A DNA stretch of 64,000 bases, from contig JAWUZG010000018.1 of assembly GCA_036785705.1 (NCBI GenBank), positions 9,273,501 through 9,337,500 of the forward strand, written 5' to 3'. The position numbers and the translations under genes are program-made. Shown here one piece after another: positions 36,888-49,019 of this stretch; positions within the stretch are counted from its first letter, which is position 1, and each line of letters begins with the position of its first letter. Below the pieces are notes generated by a model. That model was not told the origin of the DNA. It saw nothing but the letters and a program-made list of their open reading frames with translations, and ran no database searches. This DNA comes from Acanthornis magna (taxonomy: Eukaryota; Chordata; Aves; Passeriformes; Acanthizidae).

Positions 36888-37639
36888 TCTGCTTTCATTC
36901 TCCCACTTTCTTTTCCTTATCAGTATTTATACTCTTAACTCCAGTACCTCATTCTTTACACATGGCATGTCCCTCTTTCTAATGCTTGATTACTTTTTGC
37001 ACTCACTTATTCAGAGTGACCTTTTTCACTCCTAGTGTATTTATCGCTAGATGGCTCTCATAACCCTTGGGCATATTGTCATTTATCTTTCAACCCATTC
37101 AATTCCCTCCCCATCCAGTTCATCTCTGCTTGGTATCCTTTTTGTTCCTTCTAATACTGTACTGCCGGAAGCAAAATGTTTTAAACGTTAAAAAAAATAA
37201 AATTAATTAATTGTTGCCTAGTTGCTTCCCTGTTATTATGTTTCCAGTGGTTGCATTTTGATAGAGAAAGAACAGTCAGATACTTTCAATTTGAATTACT
37301 GAAATGTTAGACTGGGGAAAACAGCAGCAAAGCAGGAATTGGAGGATGACACAGCAGAGGGGATGGAAGGACAGCATGGCTGCTGCAGTTGCCATCCAGC
37401 TGCCAGCACAGTAGATGACACAAAAACATCAAATATCACCTGACTTATCTTTATAAGGCAAGAACTGATTCATTCTAGGGAGTCTGAACACACCTTTTGG
37501 ACCTTAATAACCTGTGATGTTTCTGAAGCAAACTGTCACAAAGTGGTGCAATCCTAAAATCCACTCCTCACTATTCGTCTCATGAATTATGAAGGGAATT
37601 AATGACATCCCAAATTGGAAATCATGTGTTCTATTTTTT

Positions 37640-37700
37640 ATTACAACTTGTTCCGTTTACATACAGCTATTATTACAGCTTGTTCAATTTACATACAGCT
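37640..37700 (+). repeat. 29-base tandem duplication, 26/29 identical
   Basis: The unit at 37640-37668 is repeated at 37672-37700 with three mismatches and a 3-base spacer, a 32-base period. Both copies end in TTTACATACAGCT. It is a local duplication with no function shown. Confidence 0.92.
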
Positions 37701-39424
37701 AAATCTGCTCCTAACACACTATTTTCAAAGTTCCTTCACGAAAAATGGAATACTTTTAATGATGATGGAGAAGTGTCTTTTCCACCACAAACAGGGCCCC
37801 TGAACCAAACTTGTTGACAGTTTTAGTGCCTTCAGTATTTTTATGGCCATGAAAGACAATGTTTTTTGAACCCCGTTTGCAAAGGATAACTACAGGGTGG
37901 ATTCCAAGAGCTGGCAGTCTTCTCTCTTGTATGATAAGTCAGTCAAATTGGCTTATTTTCTTTGTAAAGAAAGGTAAAATGAAATCTTTTCTTCACTCTG
38001 CAAGATATAACCCTAACAGTCAGTTACTAAGGATTTTCCTGCTCAACCAAGACAACAAATGTCAAAGGGAAGGTATGTCTGGGAATAAAACATCAGCCAG
38101 ATGTATTGACTCGATTGTGTTGTAATAACCCATCCATTGCACAGAAAACGCATTTTCAGCTCTGGTAAATGGCACAGCCTCAAAATATCCATCAGTCTGA
38201 ATATACCGTTACATATTTACTTTAGATAGTTTAATTCCTGGAAGCAAGCCTTAAAATTTAGACACACAGTAAAACGGATATACTCACACAATGACTGACA
38301 TTAGTTGCCAGGATTTTAGGGTATTAGGATAAAAATGTAAAGATCAGTGGAGAACATATCCACTTTTCAACATTTGTTCAGGACAATAAACAGTTCTGCA
38401 TTTCCCTACCTAGAAAATCAGCAGCACTTAGTGTGTGTAGCCGTTTACTGCCAACAAATGTTCTTTCTGAGCATCCAAGGCAATCTACAAGTCCTGCCAC
38501 ACTGCAGGTCTACTTCCATTTCAAGAAGAGTGCACTTTGCCTCCTCCCAGCCCTGAGAGTAGAGCTTGCCATCTTGTCCTTCCTGCAGACAATATTTGGG
38601 AGGCTTCCTATGCTTTTATTAAGCCACACAGGTTAGTGTAAGCCTCCTGTGCTCTTCTCTTTTCTGCTGGGCTGGTGCTGAGCTTCACCCAACATTGAGT
38701 CCTGCATCAGCACTCCAGCGCTGTGTGCACCTCTCAGGGCTGCTGCCTCGGGCTGCAGACTCCAGCATGCACCTCCTTGCAACCACTTTCATCCCATCAA
38801 GTTTTCCCTTGCAACTACAGTTGATAGAAACTTGTATTTTATCATGAATATCAGTCTCAATAGTGATCTAGTCTGAAGCAGGGCTTTAAGCAAGGGCATG
38901 TAGTACCTGTGGTTTAGCCAGCAGAGACAGCCGTGCAGCACGCAGGCAACAGCAAGTCCCATGGCTGTTCTGTTTTCCTGCTCTTACCTTGATATAACAG
39001 TTTTGACTATAATTGGATAGCAGCAGAGAGAAATTCACACGACATTTTCTCCAAAGCACAATGAACAATGACAAGCTACAGGCTTCATTGGACTGCAGCT
39101 CTGGACGTGGTATTGCAACAGTTCTATAAATAAATTTATTTGTCAATTTTTTGCTGTTGTCATTAAATGAGAATTTTACCCATTTCATGTATTTGGTATG
39201 TGGTTTGGATCAGTAGTATTAAAGTCTTGTACCATGTTTCAATGTCTAAATAATACAGTGCAAACAAAGGACCAGTGTAAAATAATGAAATATTAATATC
39301 TTGTTTGAAAACTGTGCGACTCAATCAGTACTGCATTCATCCACTGAGTTACATGCAAGCAATCTGGCACCCTCAAATGAACTTGTTTCATTCTCTGAAT
39401 ATGTGTTGACTTTTTTTTGGAAAG

Positions 39425-39472
39425 AAACTACACGCCATCATTATCCATTGCTTTTGATCATGGTGTGATGAG
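39425..39472 (+). other. Candidate 48-base exon, plus strand
   Basis: The segment is bounded by TTGACTTTTTTTTGGAAAG, a fair 3' splice site with a branch-like TTGAC, and by GATGAG|GTAAGT, a strong 5' splice site. It is 48 bases long, a multiple of three. One phase is open, giving NYTPSLSIAFDHGVMR; the other two contain stops. I do not recognise the peptide. A match this good is expected by chance a few times in 128 kb of strand, so this is only a candidate. It sits next to a minus-strand candidate at 39478-39599; both are unlikely to be real. Confidence 0.12.
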
Positions 39473-39477
39473 GTAAG

Positions 39478-39599
39478 TTAAACTAAGGGAGAAAATATTA
39501 TGCTTTTCTTCCTTCTGTTTCGTTCATCCTTTGCTTTGTGATTTTCATAAACCTTCTCACTCTCTTCAACTGTTTCCTTTATTTGGCTCTTATATATTT
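39478..39599 (-). other. Candidate terminal coding exon, minus strand
   Basis: On the minus strand a very pyrimidine-rich stretch ending TTTTTTCCCTAG precedes an open segment of 122 bases. It begins EIYKSQIKETVEESEKVYEN, continues with a K/R/E-rich helix-like run, and ends at TAA (39478-39480). The acidic and basic spacing would suit a short coiled coil at a protein C-terminus. Against this, A/G-rich DNA naturally translates to such residues, no AATAAA is seen in the next 200 bases of that strand, and no upstream exon is identified. I do not recognise the family. Confidence 0.18.
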
Positions 39600-41203
39600 C
39601 TAGGGAAAAAATAAAAAACAAAGAAAGAAGAAAGAAACATTTATTTAGAAGTGGTTCCTTAAAGTCAAAAGAAGGGAAAAAATTTAAGAGCCCATGGGAG
39701 TGACCCTGTTTCAGCTGCACCCAAACCCAGCCATCACTCTGTGAACTATCTTTGTATTCAAAATACCAAGTTTCCTTGTCTTCAGAGAAAAAAACCTGGA
39801 TCATAAAGACCAAGTGTGTGCTTGGGTACGAGGACAGTGACGAAGAAGTGGTTAAATCAGGATTTGAAGCAATTCAAGTTTCAAGAGTCGTAGGAATTTC
39901 AAATGTGTTTTAAATGCAAACTTAGGAATTCCCAGATTAATTTTTATAGGTTGAATTATTTAGAAAATAATATTTCCTCTCAAGGATTCTCTCCTTAGGA
40001 AATTGATAAATATTCATAACCCAGACTCCCTGTTAATGAAGATTTTTGCCTGGGAATAACAATTAAGAGTCTTTGTCAAAATCCCAAGTTGAAAATAACT
40101 GTCATTCAAATGTTATTGTTTTTGAGTATGTATAAAATATTGCTTTCCAAGATCCAAAGAAAAATCTTTGCTGGCAAGTTGTTTGAAACAATGCCTAACT
40201 AAATGTGAAGGGGCTTGTCTTAACAGCATACCAATGAGGTGTAACTGGCAATCAGGTGTGACTTGTTTAACAAATTAACAATATGTTTCTCTAATAGGAA
40301 ATTTGTTGCTCCATATTCAGCATTGAAGATTTGTAGCTACTTAAAACATCTACAGAGACTTTCAACATAATTAAGGTTAAATTTACTTCGAAACTTATGA
40401 TGGCCATATAAAATTAAACCAGCAATATTGTACGTCTGGAAAAGCATACTCTCATGAAATTCTCAAAGTCCTTTGTTAAAGATACTTCATTTACTCCTAA
40501 AAAATAAATGAGAATTCATCAAACTATGAGTAACACCCATGTCTAATTCTGAGGGGGTTTTGTGTTAAAGAAATCAGATGTCTTAACCTTATCCTTACTT
40601 GGTTTTTAAAAATTTTTGAAGATTAAAAGGGAGGAATTTGAGGTTGTACAGATAATCATAATTAATTCCATGCTAAGCTACTGATCTGTTCCTGTTTGTT
40701 AATTCTGCAAATTACTGCAATATTTATCAGTTTGCCAGAAGTGGTCATTTCTGAACAAGTTTTTTCTATTCATAGGTTTCTATATTTACACAGTTAATTA
40801 AATGGATGCCTCTCTCCTCATCCAAGCAACTGAGATGTGATGGCCTCTGTATCAACAGGCTACCTGTTTTCATAGCCTGCATCTGCCCCAAAGCATCCCA
40901 GCTGCAGAAACTGTTGATGAACAACAGTATAGTTGAAGAGGATTTCATGAAGTCTTGATACTTTAAAGTCCTGGAAAATGTTTTTGTTGTTCTTGCTATT
41001 GGTATTTTCTTCAAATATCTGTATGTTATAGAGTGCTGAAGACACATAAATACACTCCCTAACTTTTTAGCAAAGATGGGAATTATGTACCCGAAGATGG
41101 GTATGAATCCAAACACATTCAAAGAAAACATGGCAAGTGTTCATAAAACACACCCATGAGACCATATTCCAACTTTAATTGCCAAACTAAGCAGTGTTAA
41201 ATT

Positions 41204-41415
41204 TCATCGAATCCTGGAATGGTTTTGGTTGTAAAGGCCTTTAAAGATCATCTCATTCCGACCCCTCTGAAATGGGAGGGGACACCTTCCCTAGACTTGT
41301 TCAAAGCCCCATCCACGCTGGCCTTGATGGATCCTTGACTTCCAAGGATCCACAGCTCCTCTGGGCAAAATGTTCTACCGCCCTCATGGTAAGGATTTTC
41401 TCCCTAATTATATTA
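41204..41415 (-). mobile_element. CR1 non-LTR retrotransposon, short 3' fragment with fold-back
   Basis: Minus-strand copy with its 3' end at the left (CATCGAATCCTGGAATGGTT, AAAGGCCTTTAAAGATCATC). Then come GGAGGGGACACCTTCCCTAG, CTTGTTCAAAGCCCCATCCA, CTGGCCTTGATGGATCC and CTCCTCTGGGCAAAATGTTC. It is truncated near 41415. The usual GCATCCACAGCT segment is changed: a perfect 10-base inverted repeat (41328-41337 and 41343-41352, 5-base loop) sits exactly there. Confidence 0.88.
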
Positions 41416-43327
41416 TTTTTCTTAGCAAAACTGTGTATTCAAATGGATGCAGGTCTCTGAAAAAGCCACTTCCATATCAACAGGTGCATTAGCTGTTCAT
41501 AGAAAAGCAATAAAACTTAAAAATTTTTGGAACATCCACACTATGGAAGAAATTAAGAATCAGAAGAAATGGAAATGAAACCCCACTTTGGAGCACACCA
41601 TCATGATGGGTCTCCTGAGGAGGAGGAGATTTCTGATGAACTCTAAATGCATCTTCCACAGAATGAGATAGTCTTATAAATGCCTTTCTATCAGTGATCA
41701 TTTTAATTTTGATAGTCTTGACGTGGAAAACACTGACTAGTAAAGGAATTCAGTCCCTCCTCTGAGCTGTCTGGGCTCTTCTCCCAGATGGCTTGTACTT
41801 CTAATCTCCTAAGCAACAAGCCAACCACAGCTTTCCTTGAGAGACTCTTCTCACTCTACATTTATTTATTGTTTACAGTATGGAAGTATTTCATGAAGTG
41901 TGTCCTCAATGTTTCTTTCCCTTGCTGAAAAGGAGCTCTGCCTTTTCTCCTTTCATCCCCTTTGGGTTACCCCACCCTCCTTAGCATGTTAATTCCCTCT
42001 ACCTTGGCCTTTAACATCTCTTCTCGGTACTCTTTAAAGCCTTTCCAGCCCTTTGGTATCACTACAGGGACCAGGCTCGTCTCACTTCCCTTAGAACAGC
42101 AGAAGCTGTAATGATCAGCTAAAACAAGACTTCTGCCTTAAAGGTGATAAAATTTAGATGAGTTAATCCCAGCACAGGTGATTAGAAAGGATCACAACAT
42201 CATCAGCATGGTAGATTGCTTCCCCCTTTTTAGTGAGATTTAGCATGGTATGTTTAGTGTACACTGAAGAATCTCATAAGTCACAGTGCACTTAATAATA
42301 GCCTTGTTTTATGTGAACACCTTTTATTTCAGAGGAGAGTGAAAGATCATATAATTATCTCATTGGCCAAGAGCCAAATATTTGCAGGGAAGGAAATTGT
42401 AGGAAATGTGGACAATTTTCAGCTTTTCAACAAAAACAGTGGAATTAATATTTGTCAGACATTTCACTAAGAATCAAAAAGTGTTTTGTGTTTAACTCAG
42501 CCAAGGCTGAAGATTTGTAAGTATTTAGAATACCATATGAATATATAATACATTAAAAAATGCATACAGAATAATGTACATTTTGCTTTAAGTCAGCTTT
42601 CTTCATTTTGAGATGTTATATTTTTTTAAAAGCTAATTTTTGAAGCCAAATTCCATGACAGTGAAAGCAACATGGACTGAAACAAAAACAATCATGTCTT
42701 ATCAAGAAACCAAAAACAACGTACCACAGTCTCCTGTTTCTGATTCCAGCAACGAGTGCTGAATGATTACAGGGACATAGCTTAGCTGAATACCTAGCAG
42801 TACAAATAAAAAGATAATATTTAAATGCACTCCTATTATTGAATATTATTCTATTTAACCAATGCATACAGATAGCAAATTTGAAACCATGCAAAATACT
42901 TTTTAAAAAAAAGTTGTCCCTTTAATTCATTTTCACAGAAGAAAAAGAGCTTATATTATAAATCATATGAAATATTTGAAGCAAAACCAGTCAGTGCAGG
43001 TTCTTTTAGTATGGAAAAGACAAAGGCTTATTCTAACCCCATGAACATCTATCGGAGTTGAAATCATAAGTTATTAAATCCTACTGTTCCTGCTAAGTGT
43101 AGGAGATCTCCTAATTACAGTATTCTACTGATACTATTAACTTTTATGAACTCAGGACCAAGTTTGGCTTTCAGGTATATCCAGGTAATTCCAGTGACAT
43201 CTGTGGGAGCTCTACAAATAAAATAGAGTATTTTAGTCTCACAGAGGGAGATTAGGCAAGTCCATACTGTGCTTGTATATATAGTAAGACAGACACAGGA
43301 GCTTGCAAATAAATAAGTCTACAAGTC

Positions 43328-43360
43328 TACAAATTTCTTAGAACCCCTAAGAAATTTGTA
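43328..43360. repeat. Perfect 14-base inverted repeat
   Basis: TACAAATTTCTTAG (43328-43341) and CTAAGAAATTTGTA (43347-43360) are exact reverse complements with a 5-base loop, AACCC. Directly before it is a small direct repeat, AAGTCTACAAGTCTAC. The stem is too short for a microRNA precursor and has no terminator-like T run, as expected in a eukaryote. Confidence 0.95.
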
Positions 43361-43738
43361 TCAGAGCAACACAAACAAGGTGTTCTGGAGCTCTCGAACT
43401 GAAGAGGTCCAAAAGCAGAAGAAGCTGAGTGTACTGCTCCTCCACTGTAATGATCCCCTATCAGTCCTGGAGGTGATACAGTTAGTCAGCAAGAACTGCA
43501 TGAGTCTATAGTTGGGGTTTTTCTTTGTTTTTCAAGTCTTGATCCTCAGAGATTTGATCTGACATAGTACAATGTAGGTCCAGACTTACGTTGTCTTGGT
43601 AGAGACATACTGGCAGTTTTGTATAATGTTGGCATCTTCTTATCTCCTCCATAAACTGGAAATGTAATTTAACTCTTGTCATCTTAAGAAGTTTTTTATG
43701 GATTTACAGTGACAATTTTGTTTAATCTAAGTATCATT

Positions 43739-43763
43739 ATTGCCCTTGATTCTTAAGGGCAAT
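43739..43763. repeat. 9-base inverted repeat
   Basis: ATTGCCCTT (43739-43747) and AAGGGCAAT (43755-43763) are exact reverse complements around a 7-base loop. It is about 400 bases from the 14-base hairpin. Confidence 0.9.
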
Positions 43764-44510
43764 GTCATATAATGAATGAGATAGAAACGCCTCCTCAGGG
43801 AGAAAGATCTGCATACTTCTCTGTGTGCATATGTTCACAAGTGTCTATGTGTCTGTGTGTATCTACACACATGCATGTGCGTGTATGTAATGTAATCACA
43901 ATGTCAGAAATACTTTAATTTAAAAAATAACAAGGAAAACTTTCATGCTTTCCAATCTCCATTGTTTCCCTCTATGTATTTGTGTGCATGGAATAAAAAA
44001 AAAAAGGAGCTACTGCATTCATTCTGGAGATTTCTAAATCTAAATTAATAAAGATTCTTTGCAAAACATGCCCTGAGGTCAACCTCGAGTAGACAGTGTT
44101 GAGACTTCAATGCCAGATTAATTCTCAGGCCAAATGGATCAATTCTTCAAGCTTGTCAGAGATTGTTGATGTCATAGATGATGATTGATGTCAGTCAATC
44201 TTTATACATTTCAGTTGGAAATTGAGCAGGGAAAAGGATTCTTCCAGAAATATTGCATATGGAAAAGCCCAAAGGAAGTTTTATGGCAAGTCAACAGGAT
44301 CATGAAGGCCTCATGAATCCCTAAACACATTAACAAAATGCATTACTCTGCAAAAATTCAACTACCTAGCACCATAGGAGGACAAAGTTTGAGGAAGTTA
44401 TCTTCCCATTGATCACTGCAATTCCCTCTGTTATGACTTTCATATTGCTTGTTTTCTAAACTCTTTTCAGCCCACAGCACTTATACTCTTCTTATTTTAA
44501 AAATAAAATT

Positions 44511-44523
44511 AAAAAAAAAAAAA
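44511..44523 (+). repeat. (A)13 homopolymer
   Basis: Thirteen A bases following an AT-rich segment with AAATAAAATT. The layout would suit the tail of an old retroposed sequence, but no parent is recognised upstream. Confidence 0.85.
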
Positions 44524-45874
44524 CAATTTGCCATGGAAAATATAGAGGAGCCTGAAAGCTGAACTGACCATTTCTGTCTTCATCACACCCCGGAGTGTGT
44601 CAGCTGAGCAGTGCAGAGCATGCTGGTAGGAGACAAGATGTTAGTAATGAGCCAAATGAATCCCTGGTGTGACTTCACTCGCTTCGTTTGAGTTATCCCC
44701 AGGATAAATTTGTCTCAGCATACTGAAGACTCTTGAAGTTTTGAGCTGAAGAGAACAGCAGTGCATGGGAAAATGGCAGTTCTTCCTGATTATTTAAACT
44801 GGACTGTGAATCCAGTGAGTCTGGTTCCAAATTATGTTTGCAGCTTGGTTTTGATACAGTCTCTTGAATCACTTTTACAGTTCCAGAAAGTGTGGCATGA
44901 TCCAGCCAGTAACACTGCATTAATAAGCAATGAGCTATGCAGTCCTGTCAAAACAAGCTCATTAGTGAGTTGGCTGCTGGGTTTTTGCAACCACTATTTA
45001 AACTTTGGCAATATAAACAGGGGCACCTACAGGGAGGTCCCCCAAGCCCTCTGTACTTTAAAAGATTTAAGGACTTATTTTTGAACATATAAATAGGACT
45101 CAGCATCCATTTTCAGTAGTGCAAGTACAAAATAATTTTCTAAAAATCTCACAAAAGGTTTATTGGAATGATTATGTAGAAAGTTTCTTCTCATGTGATT
45201 AAAAAGAAATCACGTAATATAAACAAAAAAAAAGGATATATTGTCAGGCTCATAAAACCTGACTCTGTTTTTCAGGACTGTAAACAAAGTAAGACACTTT
45301 GATGCTCTGATGATTGGATGGTAATTAGAGGGCCACACAAGTTCATAATATATATGAAGAGCGTAATACATTAAAAGTCCCTCCTTATGAATTGTTCACT
45401 GATGGCTTCTCCAGTGATTCAGCCAAGCTTGTCCATGAAAATTAAAGGGTACTCCACCTGGTCTTTCTTTCCAAGACTTACAATGACCTACCCAGACTAC
45501 CCTGGGCAAACACCAGTAAGTCGTGTCAGACACTTCAGGCAATAGAAAAGCTGCTAAAAATTACTAAAGTATTTGAGTCTAAAGAAATTTTTTCCAGGAC
45601 AGAAGTTTTGAATGTATTTATTTGTCTTTGTATAGATGTATGCAAATTTTTAAAATCTATCTGTATTTGAAGAAAGTTGTTAAATTTTATTTATCACCAG
45701 TCTTGGAATTTCAGGGGCCATAGTTATCCCACCCACTGATACAACTTTTCCTACTGTCTGCATCTAAGGTAGCATCCCAGATTTTTCTACATCACCAGTA
45801 AACAGCAGCAGTAGCCTGGGTTTTGAAACCGCCTGCTTGGCCAGGAAACAGGTGAGAATTTTTCTTTCCTTTAG

Positions 45875-45963
45875 ACTGCCTCCAGAGCTGCAGGCTTTGC
45901 TACCTGAAAGCTGCAGTGCCCAGCCATTTGAAAAAGAGATCTTTGGTAGCATCACCTCCACTG
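45875..45963 (+). other. Candidate 89-base exon, plus strand
   Basis: It is preceded by TTTTTCTTTCCTTTAG, a strong 3' splice site, and followed by CTG|GTAAGT, a near-perfect 5' splice site. One frame is open across it and reads LPPELQALLPESCSAQPF then EKEIFGSITSTG, which looks more protein-like than its surroundings. No family is recognised and no partner exon is identified; the apparent donor at 45852 (CAG|GTGAGA) would give an intron of only 23 bases and is not credible. It could equally be an exon of a non-coding RNA, or chance. Confidence 0.2.
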
Positions 45964-47211
45964 GTAAGTGCCTCACCACAAGGATGCTGCACTTGTCCTC
46001 TCTGAGCAGACATGGCTCTCCTGAATGCATTACCTTGACCTGTGAAAGTCTAATTAGTTTGTTACTGCCTGCTATGGAAATTCTCTTCAACAAAAAAACC
46101 AGGGTTTCAGCCTTGGTACTTCCATTATGTATGTTAGAATGCAATGTTTATCATATATGGAACGAAACATATACCTGTCTGCAATAAGAAAACACGGGTG
46201 TTTGTAATTTATTTCTAGGCCTTTCCACACTGTGCATCTTCAGAAGCAGGTCCATGTAAGGACTGCTGGTGTGAGAAGAATAGATAAAAACCAGCATAAG
46301 TAGAAGTCAGAATCTGGGCTTCTATCTAAGTCCATCCTACACAATAATGTCTACTTCCTAGGACAGATATCTCTAGAAAAAGGAACTGGGCTGTTTCATT
46401 TTCACTGAATTACTCAGAATCAGAAGTAGCAGTATTAATTTTTAAAATAGAAATTAAAAGCACCCTTTTTAAGAAAGACAGGGACTATTAATACTACTTT
46501 CTATCTGCAGTCCTGGCTGTAACACTATGATGCCAGCAGTTTTTATCTAATGTCCAAACTGTGTAAATGTATATATTTTTTTCAATGGCTAGTAGCATAA
46601 AAACTTGTATTTTGTTCTATTATGTAAACTTTCCCACTCGGGTGACAGGCAATTTATTGCAGCACTTCGATGGATTGTAATGGCTGTAGTAACTGTGCAG
46701 TTAAGTGCTGTTTCTAAAAAGTAGAACTGGCAAAATATTTAATGAAGCATTTGGCTTTCTGTGCGACGAGATGAGAGCACCCTGTTGTATGCCAAATCAA
46801 TCTGATTTTGCACAATATATCCATTCAAGCAGCAATTCTGGAGGCTGTAGAGCCAGAGGAGCTGAGAGACTAGATTTTCTAGGCTGTACAGAAAATAGTA
46901 CTTCCAGATGTAATTTCCAAGTACTACAAAGTGCCATTTACTCTGGGAGATGTGGATTTGCAGCATGATTTGAACAAATTCTGTGGAAGCTCTTCAATCT
47001 TTGCTGAAAATTGCCAAGATTTTTTTTGAATGTTACTGCTGCTACTACGTGTTTAATACTGCAATATCAATATTTATCGCTGCTAATTCCCTAGAAAATA
47101 TATAGCCTGCAATCATACTCTGCAAGATGAGACACATGGATCGGGGCAGTGCTGAGAATGAGCAGCTAGTTCCACATTCCATGTGAAAGAGTGATGAAAA
47201 GGTGTTTTTAT

Positions 47212-47231
47212 ATTTTTTTTCTCTTTTTTTT
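47212..47231 (+). repeat. T-rich low-complexity tract
   Basis: TTTTTTTTT, then CTC, then eight T bases, followed by GGGG. Confidence 0.85.
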
Positions 47232-48006
47232 GGGGTGTGGGAGAGTTTTGTTGCTGTTCAATGCTTCTTTTTGGCCAATTTTCACTCAATGTACAACTTA
47301 AAGGCAATTGATTTCCATGCATTTCAGGAATGACAGGGCAAATATATCACCTAGTATTGTTAAAGAAAATATTACCATTATCCTTTCATGCAGACACCAA
47401 AAATCATCCATAAAATTCTTCCATAAATAGCTGTAAGAAAGAGTAGAGAATCATAAAACTCTTAGTACATACCATTCTACTGAAATAAGAGCTGATCCCA
47501 GTAGGTCCTGGATCCCACAATTATCTCAGATTTCTGGCCATGAATTATCATCTCAGAGCAGCCTTTCTTCAAGTTTCTTCATACCAGACTTCACTGCACA
47601 TTATAGATGTGCCTGGGAAACACTTGCAGAATTCTCAAAATCAGCTCTGCTGAGTGGAAAAGCCATGAGAGAGCAGCTGAGCTCTGACATGGCCATGTTC
47701 TCATTCTGAGACAGGAGAAATAAAATATTGCTTTTAGAGACAGCACTGTTGTCACCTGTAACCAGTATGTTTATCACTCTTAGACATCCCTCTTTGGCCA
47801 AACAACTATTAAATTACATAATGGGTTTGATATTTTCAGATGGTGTCTGAGGCCACCCGGAATTGAAGCCATACAATCCCTTTCTAAGGAATTTTCATGC
47901 CAGACAACTGCTGTGACGGGTGCTAATACGTCACCTTTCAGCTTCAGAGCACAATGGTAACATGCCATCGGCCAAGAAGGATTTTTGGGGATTACACAGG
48001 CACTCT

Positions 48007-48021
48007 GCAGCAGCAGCAGCA
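48007..48021 (+). repeat. (GCA)5 trinucleotide repeat
   Basis: Five perfect GCA units, short for a variable trinucleotide repeat. Confidence 0.9.
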
Positions 48022-49019
48022 AAGCCACCAGCAAGAGGGACCCTGGATTTCAGCTTGTAGAAAGGTTGAGTCAACCACCAGGCCCCTTTAAGCAGACAAA
48101 GCAAAACAAAATTTTCATAGCTGCTACCTCTTGCTCTTTCACAGTTCCTAGGATCCTTTTTTTGCTGTTGTTGATTTCCTTTTAATTGGGAAAGAGCTGG
48201 TATTTTTCATAGCCTCATAAATTTTTAAGGAACCCCTAAGCTTAATAAAGTCTTTTCTCCTGCTCCATGTTCATAGCACCTGCATTTAATCAATCCAAAC
48301 AGTCCCTTTTTTCCATCTTTTGCACGTCACTCCTACATGTGTTCAAAAGAACTTGTGGTACCCTACCTTTGACTAATTCCTTTATAACCGTTCTTTGTAG
48401 ATGCCACCTGTTCAGTGATTGTCACCCAAGATAAAAACATTTCTGGATCTGAATTCTCAAAAACGAGCCATTAAAGACATAACCATGCCAAGAAGCAGGA
48501 TGGAAAAAAGAAGATAAAATACAGAATGTCCTGCAATAATTAAACTTTTACTTTGCTTCAGGAAAGATATGGAATTAAAAAGAAATTAAATATGGCTTTC
48601 TTTTGATTCCAAATAGCTAACTATATTTTTGAAGAGGTTTAAGGTTCTACTGCATTCTGAAAAGTGATTCCTTATTCTTATAAACATTTCTTGCTGGTGT
48701 ATCTACAGAATTAAGTGAAAACTGCATGATCATTTCTGCAGGGTACTTTGTTTGGTACAGCACACACATTTCATCCCAGTGGAGACATATCACACACAAA
48801 ATAATTCACATGGAAGTGGAAAAAGAAGAGTTCTCAGAGGAAAAAAATGGGATTTGATCTTCTCATAAATTATATTAAAAAAACATTTTATCAAATTATT
48901 TTGCACACTGAGGCAGATACCAAAGTAGAGATGCATAAGATTCAGGGGCTAATTGGCCAGGAAGGGAACTCATTCCCTCTTTCTGGTACAACTTTAGCAG
49001 GAAGGTTAGACACAGCACA

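Larger units (their letters stand above)
36017..41203. other. Stretch with a GC-richer patch; no supported gene
   Basis: The patch at about 36430-36830 is GC-richer than its surroundings. It contains the longest open frame in the window (187 codons, minus, 36324-36887) with overlapping 142- and 100-codon frames. The 187-codon frame has many C, W, R and A residues and no motif, signal peptide or family I recognise. Overlapping open frames on both strands are expected in a patch with few stop triplets, so it is not called a gene. A tandem duplication lies at 37640-37700 and candidate exons near 39.4-39.6 kb. Confidence 0.55.

Noticed and set aside
44461..44523. Possible processed pseudogene with A13 tail
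   Set aside because: An AATAAA-like word and an A run are present, but no recognisable gene body precedes them and no flanking duplication is evident.
45852..45874. CAG|GTGAGA donor paired with the TTTAG acceptor 23 bases later
   Set aside because: A 23-base intron is far below the minimum that vertebrate spliceosomes use.
45764..46144. 126-codon minus-strand frame opposite the candidate exon
   Set aside because: The plus strand at this place has the better splice signals, and the minus frame has no recognised motif; overlapping open frames arise from local lack of stops.
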